Positions 17,131 to 26,241 of a stretch of 64,000 nt of DNA are shown here, piece after piece. Below the pieces are notes generated by a model that was not told the DNA's origin, did not search any database, and saw nothing but the letters and a program-made list of their open reading frames with translations. The stretch is from Paenibacillus cellulosilyticus (GTDB lineage: Bacteria > Bacillota > Bacilli > Paenibacillales > Paenibacillaceae). A program made the position numbers and the translations under genes. Positions within the stretch are counted from its first letter, which is position 1; every line of letters begins with the position of its first letter. The stretch lies in assembly GCF_003182255.1 (NCBI RefSeq), contig NZ_QGTQ01000019.1, positions 33,343 to 97,342 on the forward strand, written 5' to 3'.

Positions 17131-18471
17131 TTAATCCAAAAACCAGCCAGCACGGTCAATTCGGACCTGTGCTTTCTGATAAGCGTTATAGTAAATGTCA
17201 TCGACGACAGCCGTTTCCCCTGGCTCCACTTGATCCGGAGTTGCATAAACCGTGCCCGTGCTGATTACATTCCCCGACTCATCGAGCAGTGTGTAATCCA
17301 CATAGACCGAATAGATCGTTTTCGTTGCTGTATTACGCAGCTCCGCGTGAATATGAATATCCCCGTTCGCATCTAACGTTGAAGTGAGCGCGTCCACCTC
17401 AATTGCCGCCGTCCGATTCTTCAAATCTTCCTCTGCTGCCTTCTGCTGTGCGAGCTTCAGCCGCTTCTGCTCCGCATCCTCATACGACTTCTTGTCAGAG
17501 GCAATCTGTTCCTTAAGCGCCTTGAGCTTCTCGTTGCTGCTGTCATATTCCAACCCAAGCTCCACTGCTGACGCTGCATCATTGAAGCTTTTCCGCTGAA
17601 GCAGCCGTTCGCCTTCTTCAATTGAAAGCTCCCCGATTCGTGCCACGATCTGCTCATGTACGGTCGCTGCTTCTTCACTTTCGAGCCCATCCGCAACACG
17701 CAGCTTCGAAACAAGCTCCTTCACAGAATCGATGCCGCTCAGCTCAGCCTTGATCTGTTGAACCGTCAGCGTCGCTTGCAGCTGCTTCAAACTGCCTCGA
17801 AGCGGTTCGAACAGCTCTTCTTCCCGCTTATTGAGCGTTTGACTTACCTCATCAAGCAATTGATCCGCCTCATCGACCTTATTATCTGTCAGCAGATTCT
17901 CGGCGTTAGCCAGCTTACGCGCAAGATCAGCTGCCACCTGCACAATCACCCGATCGGATTGCAGCGCGGTAAGCTTCGGACGGGCCGATATTGCTCTGTC
18001 GAGCAGCTGTCCCGCTTGATCGTAGCTCCCGTGCATCGCCTGACGCTTCGCCTCGGATTGCCAGCTGGCGACGCGATCATTTTGCAAAAGCTCAAACGAA
18101 TAATAGCCATAGACACCTGCAGCGACCAACAATGCGAGCAGCAGCGGTACGAGCCACGTGTAGATGCGAATTCCGCCTCTGCTTGGACGCATCGCCTCTA
18201 TTTGCTCCTCCGTCTCATCGGATACCAACAACGTTGGCTCCATGCCATCGAGCTCCTCGTATACCGGCTCGCTTCGAACGGTATGCGACAAGGAAGCTGC
18301 CAGCTGCTCGGCAAAATGCGGCAGAGACTCCTCGGTTCCGGTACCGGCTGCCGCTGCCTCCTGTTCCCCTTCCTCTTCAGGCATGAGGTCAGAAACAAGC
18401 GATTTACCGCAGTAGCTGCAATATCGTCCGTCCTCCTGATGATTCTGTCTGCCGCAGTAGGCACAATACAT
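17131..18471 (-). CDS. Zinc-ribbon membrane protein with coiled-coil/TPR-like ectodomain
   Basis: A 446-residue protein. Residues 2-25 hold two CxxC knuckles forming a zinc ribbon. An acidic linker follows, then one membrane helix near residues 105-130 (PLLLALLVAAGVYGYYSF). The outside part is long and helical (about 135-345; tandem helix pairs such as SYDQAGQLLDRAISARP), then a beta-rich FxLD-type domain with LRNTATKTIYSVYVDYTLLD. This resembles zinc-ribbon/TcaA-like envelope proteins of Firmicutes. The start ATG 18471 has GGGGTGA ten bases upstream. It is the first gene of the operon with the protease. Confidence 0.75.
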   Translation of the reverse strand: MYCAYCGRQNHQEDGRYCSYCGKSLVSDLMPEEEGEQEAAAAGTGTEESLPHFAEQLAASLSHTVRSEPVYEELDGMEPTLLVSDETEEQIEAMRPSRGGIRIYTWLVPLLLALLVAAGVYGYYSFELLQNDRVASWQSEAKRQAMHGSYDQAGQLLDRAISARPKLTALQSDRVIVQVAADLARKLANAENLLTDNKVDEADQLLDEVSQTLNKREEELFEPLRGSLKQLQATLTVQQIKAELSGIDSVKELVSKLRVADGLESEEAATVHEQIVARIGELSIEEGERLLQRKSFNDAASAVELGLEYDSSNEKLKALKEQIASDKKSYEDAEQKRLKLAQQKAAEEDLKNRTAAIEVDALTSTLDANGDIHIHAELRNTATKTIYSVYVDYTLLDESGNVISTGTVYATPDQVEPGETAVVDDIYYNAYQKAQVRIDRAGWFLD

Positions 18472-18612
18472 GATGTTATTTTCACCCCTATATCGAAAGA
18501 TTCGAACGAATCCGCCATCTCTCACAAAACTAGCACTCTTCATTGTAAAACAATTAATAGGCATATCCAACGTGAGGATAGTCCCAAGGCGGAACGACTG
18601 TCACCGTTCAAT

Positions 18613-18652
18613 TTCAAAAAAATTAGCCGCCGAGCGCACTCGACAGCTAACG
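18613..18652 (-). terminator. Terminator downstream of the Rrf2 gene
   Basis: TTAGC (18623-18627) with GCTAA (18646-18650), inner CGAG/CTCG pairing, followed on the minus strand by seven T. It lies about 130 bases past the Rrf2 stop; a smaller GGCTG/CAGCC hairpin sits at 18757-18769. Nothing else is recognised in this 315-base gap. Confidence 0.65.
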
Positions 18653-18786
18653 GATAGACCGAAATCCCATTCATGAGACTGCTAATCTTGCGACAACAAT
18701 GTGCAGAATTCTACTAATTGCAACTAGAATAAACACATTATAATCCCCATAAAGACGGCTGAACAGCCCAATATCCCAATAAATAT

Positions 18787-19224
18787 TTACAGTTTAAAAA
18801 AATCAATCCGATTCATCACATCAGAGATCGTATATTGCTGCAAATAATCGATTGCACGCTTCTCGGCCTCCCGTAGGATGCCATTCAGCTCTTGATCGAG
18901 CTGTGCCACTGCTTCGCCGTCATTTCCTTCCAACAGTCCTCCTACAGACCTAAGAGAAACGGCTTTATAAACCTCACCTAACGTAATACACTCCACTTGC
19001 TTGCTTAGCAAATAACCGCCTTCACGGCCGCTCTTGGACGTGACGATACCCGCTGCAGCCAGCGATTGCATCACTCTGCGCATGAAGGTCGCATGGGATT
19101 CCACTTGACGGGCAATTGTTGCACTCGACAACAAGCCGCCGTTACTTGCGATCCATATTAAAGCATGTACCGCTAGTTTGAAGCGAGGAGGACCGATGTT
19201 TACTCCGCGATTGACTGTGCTCAT
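18787..19224 (-). CDS. Rrf2-family transcriptional regulator
   Basis: A 145-residue winged-helix protein: FKLAVHALIWIASN, the helix-turn-helix around SHATFMRRVMQSLAAAGIV, and the wing KSGREGGYLLSK. It lacks the three-cysteine Fe-S motif of IscR/NsrR, so it is of the YwnA/CymR-like class without a cluster. The start ATG 19224 has a GGGGGG site; the longer frame crosses the araD terminator and is not credible. The target is unknown. Confidence 0.85.
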   Translation of the reverse strand: MSTVNRGVNIGPPRFKLAVHALIWIASNGGLLSSATIARQVESHATFMRRVMQSLAAAGIVTSKSGREGGYLLSKQVECITLGEVYKAVSLRSVGGLLEGNDGEAVAQLDQELNGILREAEKRAIDYLQQYTISDVMNRIDFFKL

Positions 19225-19259
19225 GGGTTCCCCCCTACGATTGGACAAACAGCTAGAAT

Positions 19260-19293
19260 GAAAAAAAGAGGCGCGATCCCGCAGGATCGCGCC
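19260..19293 (-). terminator. Terminator of araD
   Basis: Perfect 10-bp stem GGCGCGATCC (19270-19279) with 19284-19293; the minus strand continues TCTTTTTTT. Confidence 0.92.
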
Positions 19294-19429
19294 CAATAAG
19301 CCATTGCGCTTCACGGGCACGCTGCCCGCCGGGGCACGCCACCCCGCTAGCCTTGCATCATTATGCATTAGATCATCGTGCGAAAGACGGTACACGACTT
19401 CGCCCGCGAACGCTTATGCTGCCGGACAA

Positions 19430-20125
19430 TTACTTTTGTCCGTAGTAAGCGTTAGCCCCATGCTTGCGCAGGTAGTGGCGATCCAGCAAGTTTTGATCCA
19501 TTGGCTGTGTGTTCGGGTTGAGCGCATACGTATGAACAGCCATTTTCGCGCACTCTTCGAGTACGACGGCATTATGAACTGCGTTGTGCGGGTCCTTGCC
19601 CCAGCAGAATGGTGCGTGGCTGAAAACGAATACGGATGGCACTTGTGCAGGATCGATGCCGCCTTTTTCGAACGTTTCCACGATCACGTTACCCGTTTCA
19701 AGCTCATACGCGCCTTGGATCTCAGCTTCCGTCATCGCACGCGTGCAAGGTACTTCACCGTAGAAGTAGTCGCCGTGCGTCGTGCCGAGCGCTGGCAGGG
19801 AACGGCCGGCTTGTGACCAGCTCGTTGCCCATGGCGAGTGCGTGTGTACAACGCCGCCGATTGTCGGGAACGCTTTGTACAGCACAACGTGTGTTGGCGT
19901 GTCCGACGATGGGCGAAGATTGCCTTCTACCACGTTGCCGTCAAGATCAACAACGACCATATGCTCAGGACGCATTTCTTCATAAGGTACACCGCTTGGC
20001 TTAATGACGACCAGACCGCTCTCGCGATCGATGCCGCTAACGTTACCCCACGTAAACGTAACAAGACCGTACTTCGGCAGCTCCATGTTCGCTTCCCATA
20101 CGGCTTTTTTCAACGATTCCAACAT
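19430..20125 (-). CDS. araD: L-ribulose-5-phosphate 4-epimerase
   Basis: A 231-residue class II aldolase-family enzyme that converts L-ribulose 5-phosphate to D-xylulose 5-phosphate, the last step of L-arabinose catabolism. Conserved features: [25 protein letters not shown] substrate loop ([11 protein letters not shown]), zinc ligands in [10 protein letters not shown] and the later His in FSHAPFCWG, and TRAMTEAEI. Length is as usual. It lies downstream of araR on the same strand with its own promoter and an AraR box. The isomerase and kinase are not in the window. Confidence 0.95.
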   Translation of the reverse strand: MLESLKKAVWEANMELPKYGLVTFTWGNVSGIDRESGLVVIKPSGVPYEEMRPEHMVVVDLDGNVVEGNLRPSSDTPTHVVLYKAFPTIGGVVHTHSPWATSWSQAGRSLPALGTTHGDYFYGEVPCTRAMTEAEIQGAYELETGNVIVETFEKGGIDPAQVPSVFVFSHAPFCWGKDPHNAVHNAVVLEECAKMAVHTYALNPNTQPMDQNLLDRHYLRKHGANAYYGQK

Positions 20126-20210
20126 GAATGAAGCACTCCTCTCATGCCTATCTATTACTTAAGCTTGGACGTCAACTTATACGGACATCCCGTTGTAATT
20201 GCATGCATTT

Positions 20211-20239
20211 ATTATAGGTTGTACGTACAAGTATGTCAC
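20211..20239 (-). promoter_or_regulatory. araD promoter with embedded AraR box
   Basis: On the minus strand GTGACA (20239-20234), 17-base spacer, TATAAT (20216-20211). The spacer contains the palindrome TTGTACGTACAA (20219-20230), the core of the AraR operator known from Bacillus. The -35 overlaps the araR stop codon. Confidence 0.85.
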
Positions 20240-21360
20240 GCGTTTTTTTCCGTCAAATCCTGCACCGATTCCCGTTCTACAAGCGCTGGTTCATAAACGA
20301 TATCCTTCAGCGAAGCGCGTGGTGAGCGCTGCGATATCAGCTTCATCAGCAGCTCGACAGCGTCCGCTCCCATGCTTGTCTTCGGGTGTACGATCGTCGT
20401 CAGCTTCACTTCCGTCGCGATCGCCAGATTCGAGTCATCGAAGCCGATCATCGACAGGTCGTCCGGCACCGTCAGCCCACGCCGCCTAATGATGTCGAGC
20501 ATCCGTACCGCCAATTCATCATTGTAGCAAAAGATCGCCGTCGGCCGCTCCTCTGTCTCCCGCTCTAACAAACGTTCCAGCGCTTCGAGCGGACGGCTTG
20601 TCTTCTCTTCAGACGAATAGCGAACGACCCAATCAGCCGCCACAGGCTGCTTCCGCTCACGGAATGCCCGCAGGAAGCCGCGCATCCGATGCACCCCTTG
20701 ATAATCATCCGTCTTGAAGAAGCCCGCTATTCGCTCATGGCCCATCCGCAGCAAATATTCCGCCGCCCGATAGCCGCCAAGCTCATCATCGACCTTCAAG
20801 CATGGCGCATCGACATCCGTATACCGTTCATTCAGCATGACGTACGGAATTTGCCGGGCATCGAGGGCGAGGAAGAAATCAAAGTTCGGGTTGCCTTCCG
20901 CACTCTTCGTCGGCTCAATGATGAGGCCGGCAAGAGGCTCGTGCAGCATCGATTCCAAGCTGTCGCGTTCCTTCGACTTCTCATTGTCTGTGCTGGCCAG
21001 CAGCAGCCGTGCTCCACGCTCGCGCAGCGTCGACTCCACTCCGCGGACGATCGTCGGGAAGATATAGTCGGAGATATGCGTCGTAATCATGCCGATCGTC
21101 ATCCCAACCGGCGATGGCTTGCGTTCCGCTGCCGTCTGCGACTCTGCGACGAACGTCCCTTTCCCCTGCGTCCGATAGAGCCAGCCTTCCTGCTCCAGAT
21201 CGCCAAGCGCCTGCCTTACCGTCTGCCGGCTCATCTCGAATCGCCGTGCTATCTCGTTCTCTGAAGGAAGCCGGTCATGCGGCTTGAATTGCGCCGTTAC
21301 AATCCAAGACAATATCTCTTGCTTTAATTGTATATATTTAGGCGTCTGTTGTTCCTTCAC
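20236..21360 (-). CDS. araR: Arabinose-responsive repressor AraR
   Basis: A 374-residue repressor with an N-terminal GntR winged helix (PKYIQLKQEILSWI, SRQTVRQALGDLEQEGWLYR) and a C-terminal LacI/GalR-type sugar-binding domain. The stretch MITTHISDYIFPTIVRGVES closely follows Bacillus AraR, as do GLIIEPTKSA and IGFDDSNLA. It represses arabinose genes in the absence of L-arabinose. The start is probably GTG 21360 behind GAGGTG; ATG 21372 lacks a ribosome site. AraR boxes lie upstream of both araR and araD, so autoregulation is expected. Confidence 0.93.
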   Translation of the reverse strand: MKEQQTPKYIQLKQEILSWIVTAQFKPHDRLPSENEIARRFEMSRQTVRQALGDLEQEGWLYRTQGKGTFVAESQTAAERKPSPVGMTIGMITTHISDYIFPTIVRGVESTLRERGARLLLASTDNEKSKERDSLESMLHEPLAGLIIEPTKSAEGNPNFDFFLALDARQIPYVMLNERYTDVDAPCLKVDDELGGYRAAEYLLRMGHERIAGFFKTDDYQGVHRMRGFLRAFRERKQPVAADWVVRYSSEEKTSRPLEALERLLERETEERPTAIFCYNDELAVRMLDIIRRRGLTVPDDLSMIGFDDSNLAIATEVKLTTIVHPKTSMGADAVELLMKLISQRSPRASLKDIVYEPALVERESVQDLTEKNA

Positions 21361-21395
21361 GACACACCTCATCTTTGTAAAGTTGTATGCCTAAC

Positions 21396-21426
21396 AGTAT
21401 AACATAAGCTCAACTTGTACGTACAT
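21396..21426 (-). promoter_or_regulatory. araR promoter region with AraR box
   Basis: TTGTACGTACAT (21415-21426) matches the AraR box except for one end base. On the minus strand it lies just upstream of a -10 TATACT (21401-21396); no good -35 is seen. Confidence 0.7.
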
Positions 21427-21523
21427 CGCAAACAGATTGGAACTCCCTGGTCGTAATAAAATGGATGCCAACTCGCATCGGCATCCATTATTATGTATAT
21501 AAAATCCATAAATAGGAGGATTC

Positions 21524-21817
21524 ATGAAACATATCCTACTTGTATCACTCATTGGACTCGGGCTGCTATTGTTCGTTCTCTACATCACAAATCCAGATGA
21601 GGAGGATTACAAGACATGGCTCGCCGACAGGTACGATATCTCATGCCCGGACGATTCCGTATTCCTATGCAAGCAGGGCAGCATGACAATCGACTGGCAG
21701 TCACAGCACGTTGAGTCCGCCCTTTTGTACACAAAGGTTCAAGAAATTTACTCCGATCATGATACGGCGATTGTAATCCGGGCGTTTGGTATACTGGGCC
21801 ATTTCTATGCGTATTAG
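21524..21817 (+). CDS. Small membrane-anchored protein, DUF4359-like
   Basis: A 97-residue protein with one N-terminal membrane helix (residues 4-20), then TNPDEEDYKTWLADRYD, two cysteines (residues about 41 and 49) and a short beta-rich C-terminus. The NPxxxDYxxW signature after a single helix reminds me of DUF4359 proteins, but I am not certain. The start follows AGGAGG closely. Function unknown; it is isolated between araR and the copper cluster. Confidence 0.65.
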   Translation: MKHILLVSLIGLGLLLFVLYITNPDEEDYKTWLADRYDISCPDDSVFLCKQGSMTIDWQSQHVESALLYTKVQEIYSDHDTAIVIRAFGILGHFYAY

Positions 21818-21925
21818 CCTTTATCAAGGAACCTTTGTCGAATCGCTTCGAATAAACATAGCATCCGGCACCTTGTTGCACGTATACGTTCTCATCGCTA
21901 GTCTCCTTTCAACTCACACAAACTC

Positions 21926-21974
21926 ACACAAATAAAGCCTTAGCCGCAAGAGAGTCTCTCTCACAGCTAAGGCT
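21926..21974 (-). terminator. Terminator of copZ
   Basis: 9-bp stem AGCCTTAGC (21936-21944) with 21966-21974; on the minus strand it is followed by TTTATTTG. It can also serve the small plus-strand gene. Confidence 0.75.
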
Positions 21975-21991
21975 TATTATACGTACAACTG

Positions 21992-22204
21992 TTAAGACTT
22001 CGCTACATCGTAGCCCTGCTCTTCGATCGCTTCGCGGATCTGATCAAGCGTTACGCTGCTGTCTTCGAAGGTCACGTTAACCGTGCCCTCCGCCAAGCTA
22101 ACTTCACCTTTGGCACCGAGCGGACGAAGTGCATCCTCTACGGCTTTGACGCAATGACCACAAGACATACCGGATACTTGCAATACGGTTTGTTGAACGG
22201 ACAT
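21992..22204 (-). CDS. copZ: Copper chaperone CopZ
   Basis: A 70-residue heavy-metal-associated domain with the Cu(I)-binding GMSCGHC motif and the C-terminal EEQGYDV. It carries cytosolic Cu(I) to CopA and to the CsoR repressor. The start ATG 22204 follows GGGGAG; an upstream open extension runs through a repeat element and is not coding. It is the last gene of the csoR-copA-lipoprotein-copZ cluster but is separated from it by that ~185-bp repeat. Confidence 0.93.
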   Translation of the reverse strand: MSVQQTVLQVSGMSCGHCVKAVEDALRPLGAKGEVSLAEGTVNVTFEDSSVTLDQIREAIEEQGYDVAKS

Positions 22205-22260
22205 TTCAATCTCCCCTTCCATGATTACTCCCATTATAGCACCCACATAAGAATTTATAA

Positions 22261-22443
22261 GCGCGTGTTCAAAAAGTTCGGGTTCCAGCACCGAGAAGGT
22301 TGAATGAGAGCAGGGAATGAGGATCGGAGCGTAGTGATGTGCTACGTGAGAACCGGAAGTCTCTGCTCCATCCAGGATTCGATGCCGATTACGCTTCTCG
22401 TGCTGCTTCGTGATCAAAGGCGGACTTTTTGAACAACCTCTAT
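22261..22443. repeat. Dispersed element with inverted ends, long form
   Basis: About 183 bases inserted between the lipoprotein gene and copZ. Read on the minus strand it begins TATAGAGGTTGTTCAAAAAG and ends CCGAACTTTTTGAACACGCG; the ends contain the inverted pair TTGTTCAAAAAG / CTTTTTGAAC. A short form with the same two ends lies at 60172-60229. It has no coding capacity and may be a MITE- or REP-like element. Confidence 0.75.
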
Positions 22444-22509
22444 AGGCTTCCAAGTCTGCAGAAAGAACAAATTCTTATCCGGTAACAACCAACCTCTAGC
22501 CGTGTGATA

Positions 22510-23496
22510 TCAGCCAACTTCGATAACGAACGGCACAGTGACAACGCGGCCCTCCCGCTGGAATTGCCCCCATGCTTTATAGATGCCCTCTGCCGGAAAT
22601 ACCGTCGTGAACGATGCGGTTGAACCGCCGTTGTTCTGCTCCTGCGGATGTACGTGGAGGTACGACTCCATATCCCTGGACAAAATAACGACATGCCCCG
22701 CCGCTCCCAAATAATTCTCCATATCCGTCAGCTCTTTGCCCGTTTTCTCATCGCGGAAGGTGTAGGTGAGCGTCGCATTCTCGCCCGCCTTTGCATGGCT
22801 AACGGCAAGTGCAACTTCAATACCGTCTACCTTCTGAACAAGGCTCTTATCCGGCTGCGGAGCAGGTGAATCGTAGTTGGGTTTGCCGTTGACTGTCAGC
22901 CAACCGGCACGCGTGATGCTGTGTCCGCCATCGGGAACGAAGTCGGCGAACCACTTGTAGCGTCCGCCAGCTGCGAACTGAGTCATGACGCGGAAGACAC
23001 CTCCGCCATCGTAGCCCGGATGAATATGCCGGAACTGCTGCAAATCCTCGCTCACGATAATCAGATGAAGCAGCTTCTCATGGCTGAGCGCAAATTTCGT
23101 GATCGGCTTGCCGTCTTCGCCAAGGATTCGGATCGTCAGCTCCGCATCCTGCCCCACCTGCAGGTCCCCCGCCTCTGGCGCGAGCACCGCTTGCACGTTA
23201 CCGCCAACCTCGTCGTCTGCTGATGCTTCCATCTCCATCCCATCGTGTGACGCATGGGAGTCAGACGCGGAACCGTCGGTACTATCTTCATTCATAGCTG
23301 CATCAGACGAATCGGCCACGCTCTCATCATGCGCATGCGGAGACGTTGTTCCCATATTCATATCATCATGCGTCGAATGCTCGACCGTATCTGCCGAGTT
23401 CGTGCTCGTCGCTACTGTCTCATCCTCGCGGTCGCATGCATTCAAGCTGCCCGCCAATACAACCAACACGAACAGCTTTATCGTTTGTTTCATCAT
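22510..23496 (-). CDS. His/Met-rich copper-cluster lipoprotein (YtkA-like)
   Basis: A 328-residue lipoprotein: signal peptide with lipobox SLNAC (Cys 21), then a disordered His/Met/Asp-rich segment of about residues 25-95 with motifs such as HDDMNMG, HAHDES and HASHDGMEME. Two similar beta-sandwich repeats follow, each with a conserved pair: HLIIVSEDLQQFRHIHPG and HVVILSRDMESYLHVHPQ. The repeats are of YtkA type. The His/Met clusters and the position 25 bases after copA point to extracytoplasmic copper binding or delivery. The start follows GGAG; ATG 23493 is an alternative. Confidence 0.8.
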   Translation of the reverse strand: MMKQTIKLFVLVVLAGSLNACDREDETVATSTNSADTVEHSTHDDMNMGTTSPHAHDESVADSSDAAMNEDSTDGSASDSHASHDGMEMEASADDEVGGNVQAVLAPEAGDLQVGQDAELTIRILGEDGKPITKFALSHEKLLHLIIVSEDLQQFRHIHPGYDGGGVFRVMTQFAAGGRYKWFADFVPDGGHSITRAGWLTVNGKPNYDSPAPQPDKSLVQKVDGIEVALAVSHAKAGENATLTYTFRDEKTGKELTDMENYLGAAGHVVILSRDMESYLHVHPQEQNNGGSTASFTTVFPAEGIYKAWGQFQREGRVVTVPFVIEVG

Positions 23497-23521
23497 CTCT
23501 ATCAGCTCCAGGTTGTTATCG

Positions 23522-25804
23522 TCATGATGGCCGACGAAGACGGAGCCGCTGCAGACGCAGCGCGTTCAGAACGACCGACACAGAGCTTAACGCCATCGCG
23601 GCACCGGCAACCCAAGGCGCCAGCAAGCCTGATGCGGCAATCGGTATGCCGATTGCGTTGTAAGCAAGCGCCCAGAACAAATTCTGCCGAATGTTGCGCA
23701 TCGTTGCCCGGCTCAGCTCAATCGCATCCGCGATGCCGTTCAGATCGCCGCGCATGAGCGTCACATCCGACGTCTCGACCGCAACGTCCGTGCCCGTGCC
23801 GATTGCAATGCCGACATCCGCTGCCGCAAGGGCAGGCGCATCATTGATGCCGTCGCCGACCATGGCGACCTTGTGCCCTTGCTGCTGCAGCCGCTGAATC
23901 TCGGCTGCTTTATGCTCCGGCAGCACCCCCGCGATGACATGCTCAATGCCTACCTGCTTCGCGATCGCAGCTGCCGTTCGTTCATTATCACCCGTAGCCA
24001 TCCTTACCTGTATGCCCAATGAACGGAGCCGTAAAACCGCTTCACGCGACGATTCCTTCACCGTATCGGCGACTGCGATGAATCCCGCGAACTTGCCGTC
24101 AACTGCGGCAAGCATGACCGTCTTGCCTTCGGCTTCCAGCGAAACCTCGGCTTCCGCATCTGAGGCAGACAAGTCGATACCCGAGAATTCCAGCAGCCGA
24201 CGTGCACCAATGAGCAGCTTATGTCCTTCCACGACAGCCCGGATGCCGAAGCCCGGGTATGCCTCGAATTGCTCCGCTTCCGGCAGCAGCAGTCCGCGAG
24301 CCTTCGCGCCTGCTGCAATGGCTTCCGCTACCGGGTGCTCGGACAAGCGTTCCGCTGCACCGACCAGCCGCAGCACAACATCCGGATCTTCTGCAACAAC
24401 GTCGGTCAGCTGTGGTTTGCCGTTGGTGACTGTACCTGTTTTATCCAGCACGACCGTATCAATCCGATGCGTCTGCTCCAGATGCTCGCCGCCTTTGAAC
24501 AGTACGCCAAGCTCTGCGGCACGCCCTGATCCTGCCATGACGGAGGTCGGAGTCGCTAGGCCAAGGGCGCAAGGGCAAGCGATGACGAGTACCGCAATGG
24601 CAATCTCGAGCGCCTGCGCCGTGTTGCCCGGCTCGATCCAGATGAACCAGATGACGGAGGTGATTACCGCAATGGCAACGACGATCGGTACGAATACACC
24701 AGAGATGACATCAGCCAGCCGCTGAATCGGCGCCTTCGAGCTTTGCGCGTCCTCGACGACCTTAATGATCTGCGCGAGCGCTGTATCTGCTCCAACCTTC
24801 TCGGCTTGGATCTTCAGCATGCCGTTGCGATTAAGCGAGGCGCCGATGACGCGATCGCCGGCATTTTTGTCCACTGGCATACTCTCGCCCGTCAGCATCG
24901 ATTCATCTACCGAAGAGCGGCCTTCCAGCACGACACCATCGACCGGGATCGCATCGCCTGGTTTCACAAGCAGGACATCGCCGACTACTACCCGATCAAC
25001 GGGCACGACATGCTCTTCGCCATCACGAAGGACGGCAGCCGTCTTCGCTTGCAGCTTCATCAGCGACTGAATCGCTTGGGACGACCGTCCTTTGGCCCGG
25101 GCCTCGAACAGCTTACCCATAATGACGAGCGTAATGAGGATCGCACTCGTCTCGAAGTACAGCTGCGGCCCATCCATCATCCCGTGTCCTTGCATCGCTG
25201 CTCCGCCATTGTTCTGCCACTTGATCGTCTCATACAGGCTGTAGAAGTATGCGGCAGACGTACCGAGCGCAACAAGCACATCCATATTCGCGCTTCTATT
25301 CCGCAGCGCCTTATAAGCACCGATGTAGAACGGTCCGCCAATATAGAACTGCACCGGCGTCGCCAGCGCCAGCTGCGTCCATGGATTCGCCAGCCATTCC
25401 GGCAGGTAGATCCAATCGAGCCAAGCGAAGTGCGATACCATCGTCCACAGCAGTGGCAGCGATAGGATAATCGAAAGGAGCAGCCGATTCCGCTGCGCCG
25501 TCGTCCGATCCTTCACACCAGACTGCGAAGCCGACTTCTGCTTCTCCACAGCTGTATAGCCAAGCTGCGTTACTTTGCGTTCCATATCGGTTGGCGACAC
25601 GGTCGACGGATTATACTCCACGTGCGCCGTCTCCATCGCGAAGTTAACGGTTGCCTTCGCAACGCCGGGCAGCCTGCCAAGTCCCTTCTCGATTCGGTTC
25701 GCGCATGCCGCGCAGGTCATACCCTCTAGATTAAAATCAGCCGAAGCTGTAGCCGCAATTGCTGCGTCAGCCTGGTCGATATCGTGTTGGTTGTTCGCTT
25801 GCAT
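23522..25804 (-). CDS. copA: Cu(I)-exporting P1B-type ATPase CopA
   Basis: A 760-residue copper pump with one N-terminal metal-binding domain ([14 protein letters not shown]), eight membrane segments, the transport motif [13 protein letters not shown], the phosphorylation site [11 protein letters not shown], the HP locus ([10 protein letters not shown]) and the [16 protein letters not shown] hinge. It expels cytosolic Cu(I). Many family members have two N-terminal domains; here there is one. The start is ATG 25804, six bases after AGGTGA; TTG 25810 is also in frame. A CsoR-like half site lies just upstream. Confidence 0.96.
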   Translation of the reverse strand: MQANNQHDIDQADAAIAATASADFNLEGMTCAACANRIEKGLGRLPGVAKATVNFAMETAHVEYNPSTVSPTDMERKVTQLGYTAVEKQKSASQSGVKDRTTAQRNRLLLSIILSLPLLWTMVSHFAWLDWIYLPEWLANPWTQLALATPVQFYIGGPFYIGAYKALRNRSANMDVLVALGTSAAYFYSLYETIKWQNNGGAAMQGHGMMDGPQLYFETSAILITLVIMGKLFEARAKGRSSQAIQSLMKLQAKTAAVLRDGEEHVVPVDRVVVGDVLLVKPGDAIPVDGVVLEGRSSVDESMLTGESMPVDKNAGDRVIGASLNRNGMLKIQAEKVGADTALAQIIKVVEDAQSSKAPIQRLADVISGVFVPIVVAIAVITSVIWFIWIEPGNTAQALEIAIAVLVIACPCALGLATPTSVMAGSGRAAELGVLFKGGEHLEQTHRIDTVVLDKTGTVTNGKPQLTDVVAEDPDVVLRLVGAAERLSEHPVAEAIAAGAKARGLLLPEAEQFEAYPGFGIRAVVEGHKLLIGARRLLEFSGIDLSASDAEAEVSLEAEGKTVMLAAVDGKFAGFIAVADTVKESSREAVLRLRSLGIQVRMATGDNERTAAAIAKQVGIEHVIAGVLPEHKAAEIQRLQQQGHKVAMVGDGINDAPALAAADVGIAIGTGTDVAVETSDVTLMRGDLNGIADAIELSRATMRNIRQNLFWALAYNAIGIPIAASGLLAPWVAGAAMALSSVSVVLNALRLQRLRLRRPS

Positions 25805-25842
25805 CGCCAATCACCTCACTATCCTTTTGCCTTACACTTTAA

Positions 25843-25866
25843 TATATACCCCCTCCCCCTATATTG
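25843..25866 (-). promoter_or_regulatory. CsoR-like half site before copA
   Basis: On the minus strand the sequence reads ATATAGGGGGAGGGGGTATA. The right half GGGGGTAT equals that of known CsoR operators; the left half does not form the usual ATACCC. Candidate only. Confidence 0.45.
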
Positions 25867-25914
25867 TGTCAAGCGATTTCGCAAGTTTATGGAAAACTTG
25901 TCCATCCTCACGAT

Positions 25915-26159
25915 GTAAGTGTGGCAGCTCCACGCTTATTATTCATCCCATGTGTCGTCCGGGCATTTAAGGGTGGCGAAACTACACTTGTCCGTTTTAT
26001 AAACACCCTATTACCTGCTATACACCTCAGTAGGCGTAGTTTGACCACACTTATCTACTGCTGCGAAGGAATTCTGAACGATTAAGTGCGGTTGAGCCAC
26101 TCTTAGGGTTCATCCAATGTGTCACCCTGCGGTGAGCATGGCTAGTTCATGCTTATCCT
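25915..26159. repeat. Degenerate hairpin array between csoR and copA
   Basis: Five imperfect hairpins of loose consensus TAAGTGTGG-N5-CCACACTTA begin at about 25915, 25965, 26027, 26080 and 26128, i.e. every 48-62 bases. The first and fourth are also followed by related sequence (TTCATCC-ATGTGTC, near 25942 and 26108). There is no open frame with a ribosome site in this 430-base gap. The spacing resembles that of the two 51-bp hairpin arrays, though the stem sequence differs. Confidence 0.55.
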
Positions 26160-26193
26160 GTCATGCAGCACGGAGATATACCTCTCAATATGC

Positions 26194-26232
26194 AAAAACA
26201 GCCTCAGCTCGATTATTACCAAGCTGAGGCTG
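26194..26232 (-). terminator. Terminator of csoR
   Basis: 11-bp perfect stem (26199-26209 with 26222-26232); the minus strand continues with TTTTT. Confidence 0.88.
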
Positions 26233-26241
26233 CATTATCGG

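Noticed and set aside
22205..22453. N-terminal extension of CopZ
   Set aside because: The extension runs through the dispersed repeat element and lacks a ribosome site; the ATG at 22204 has one.
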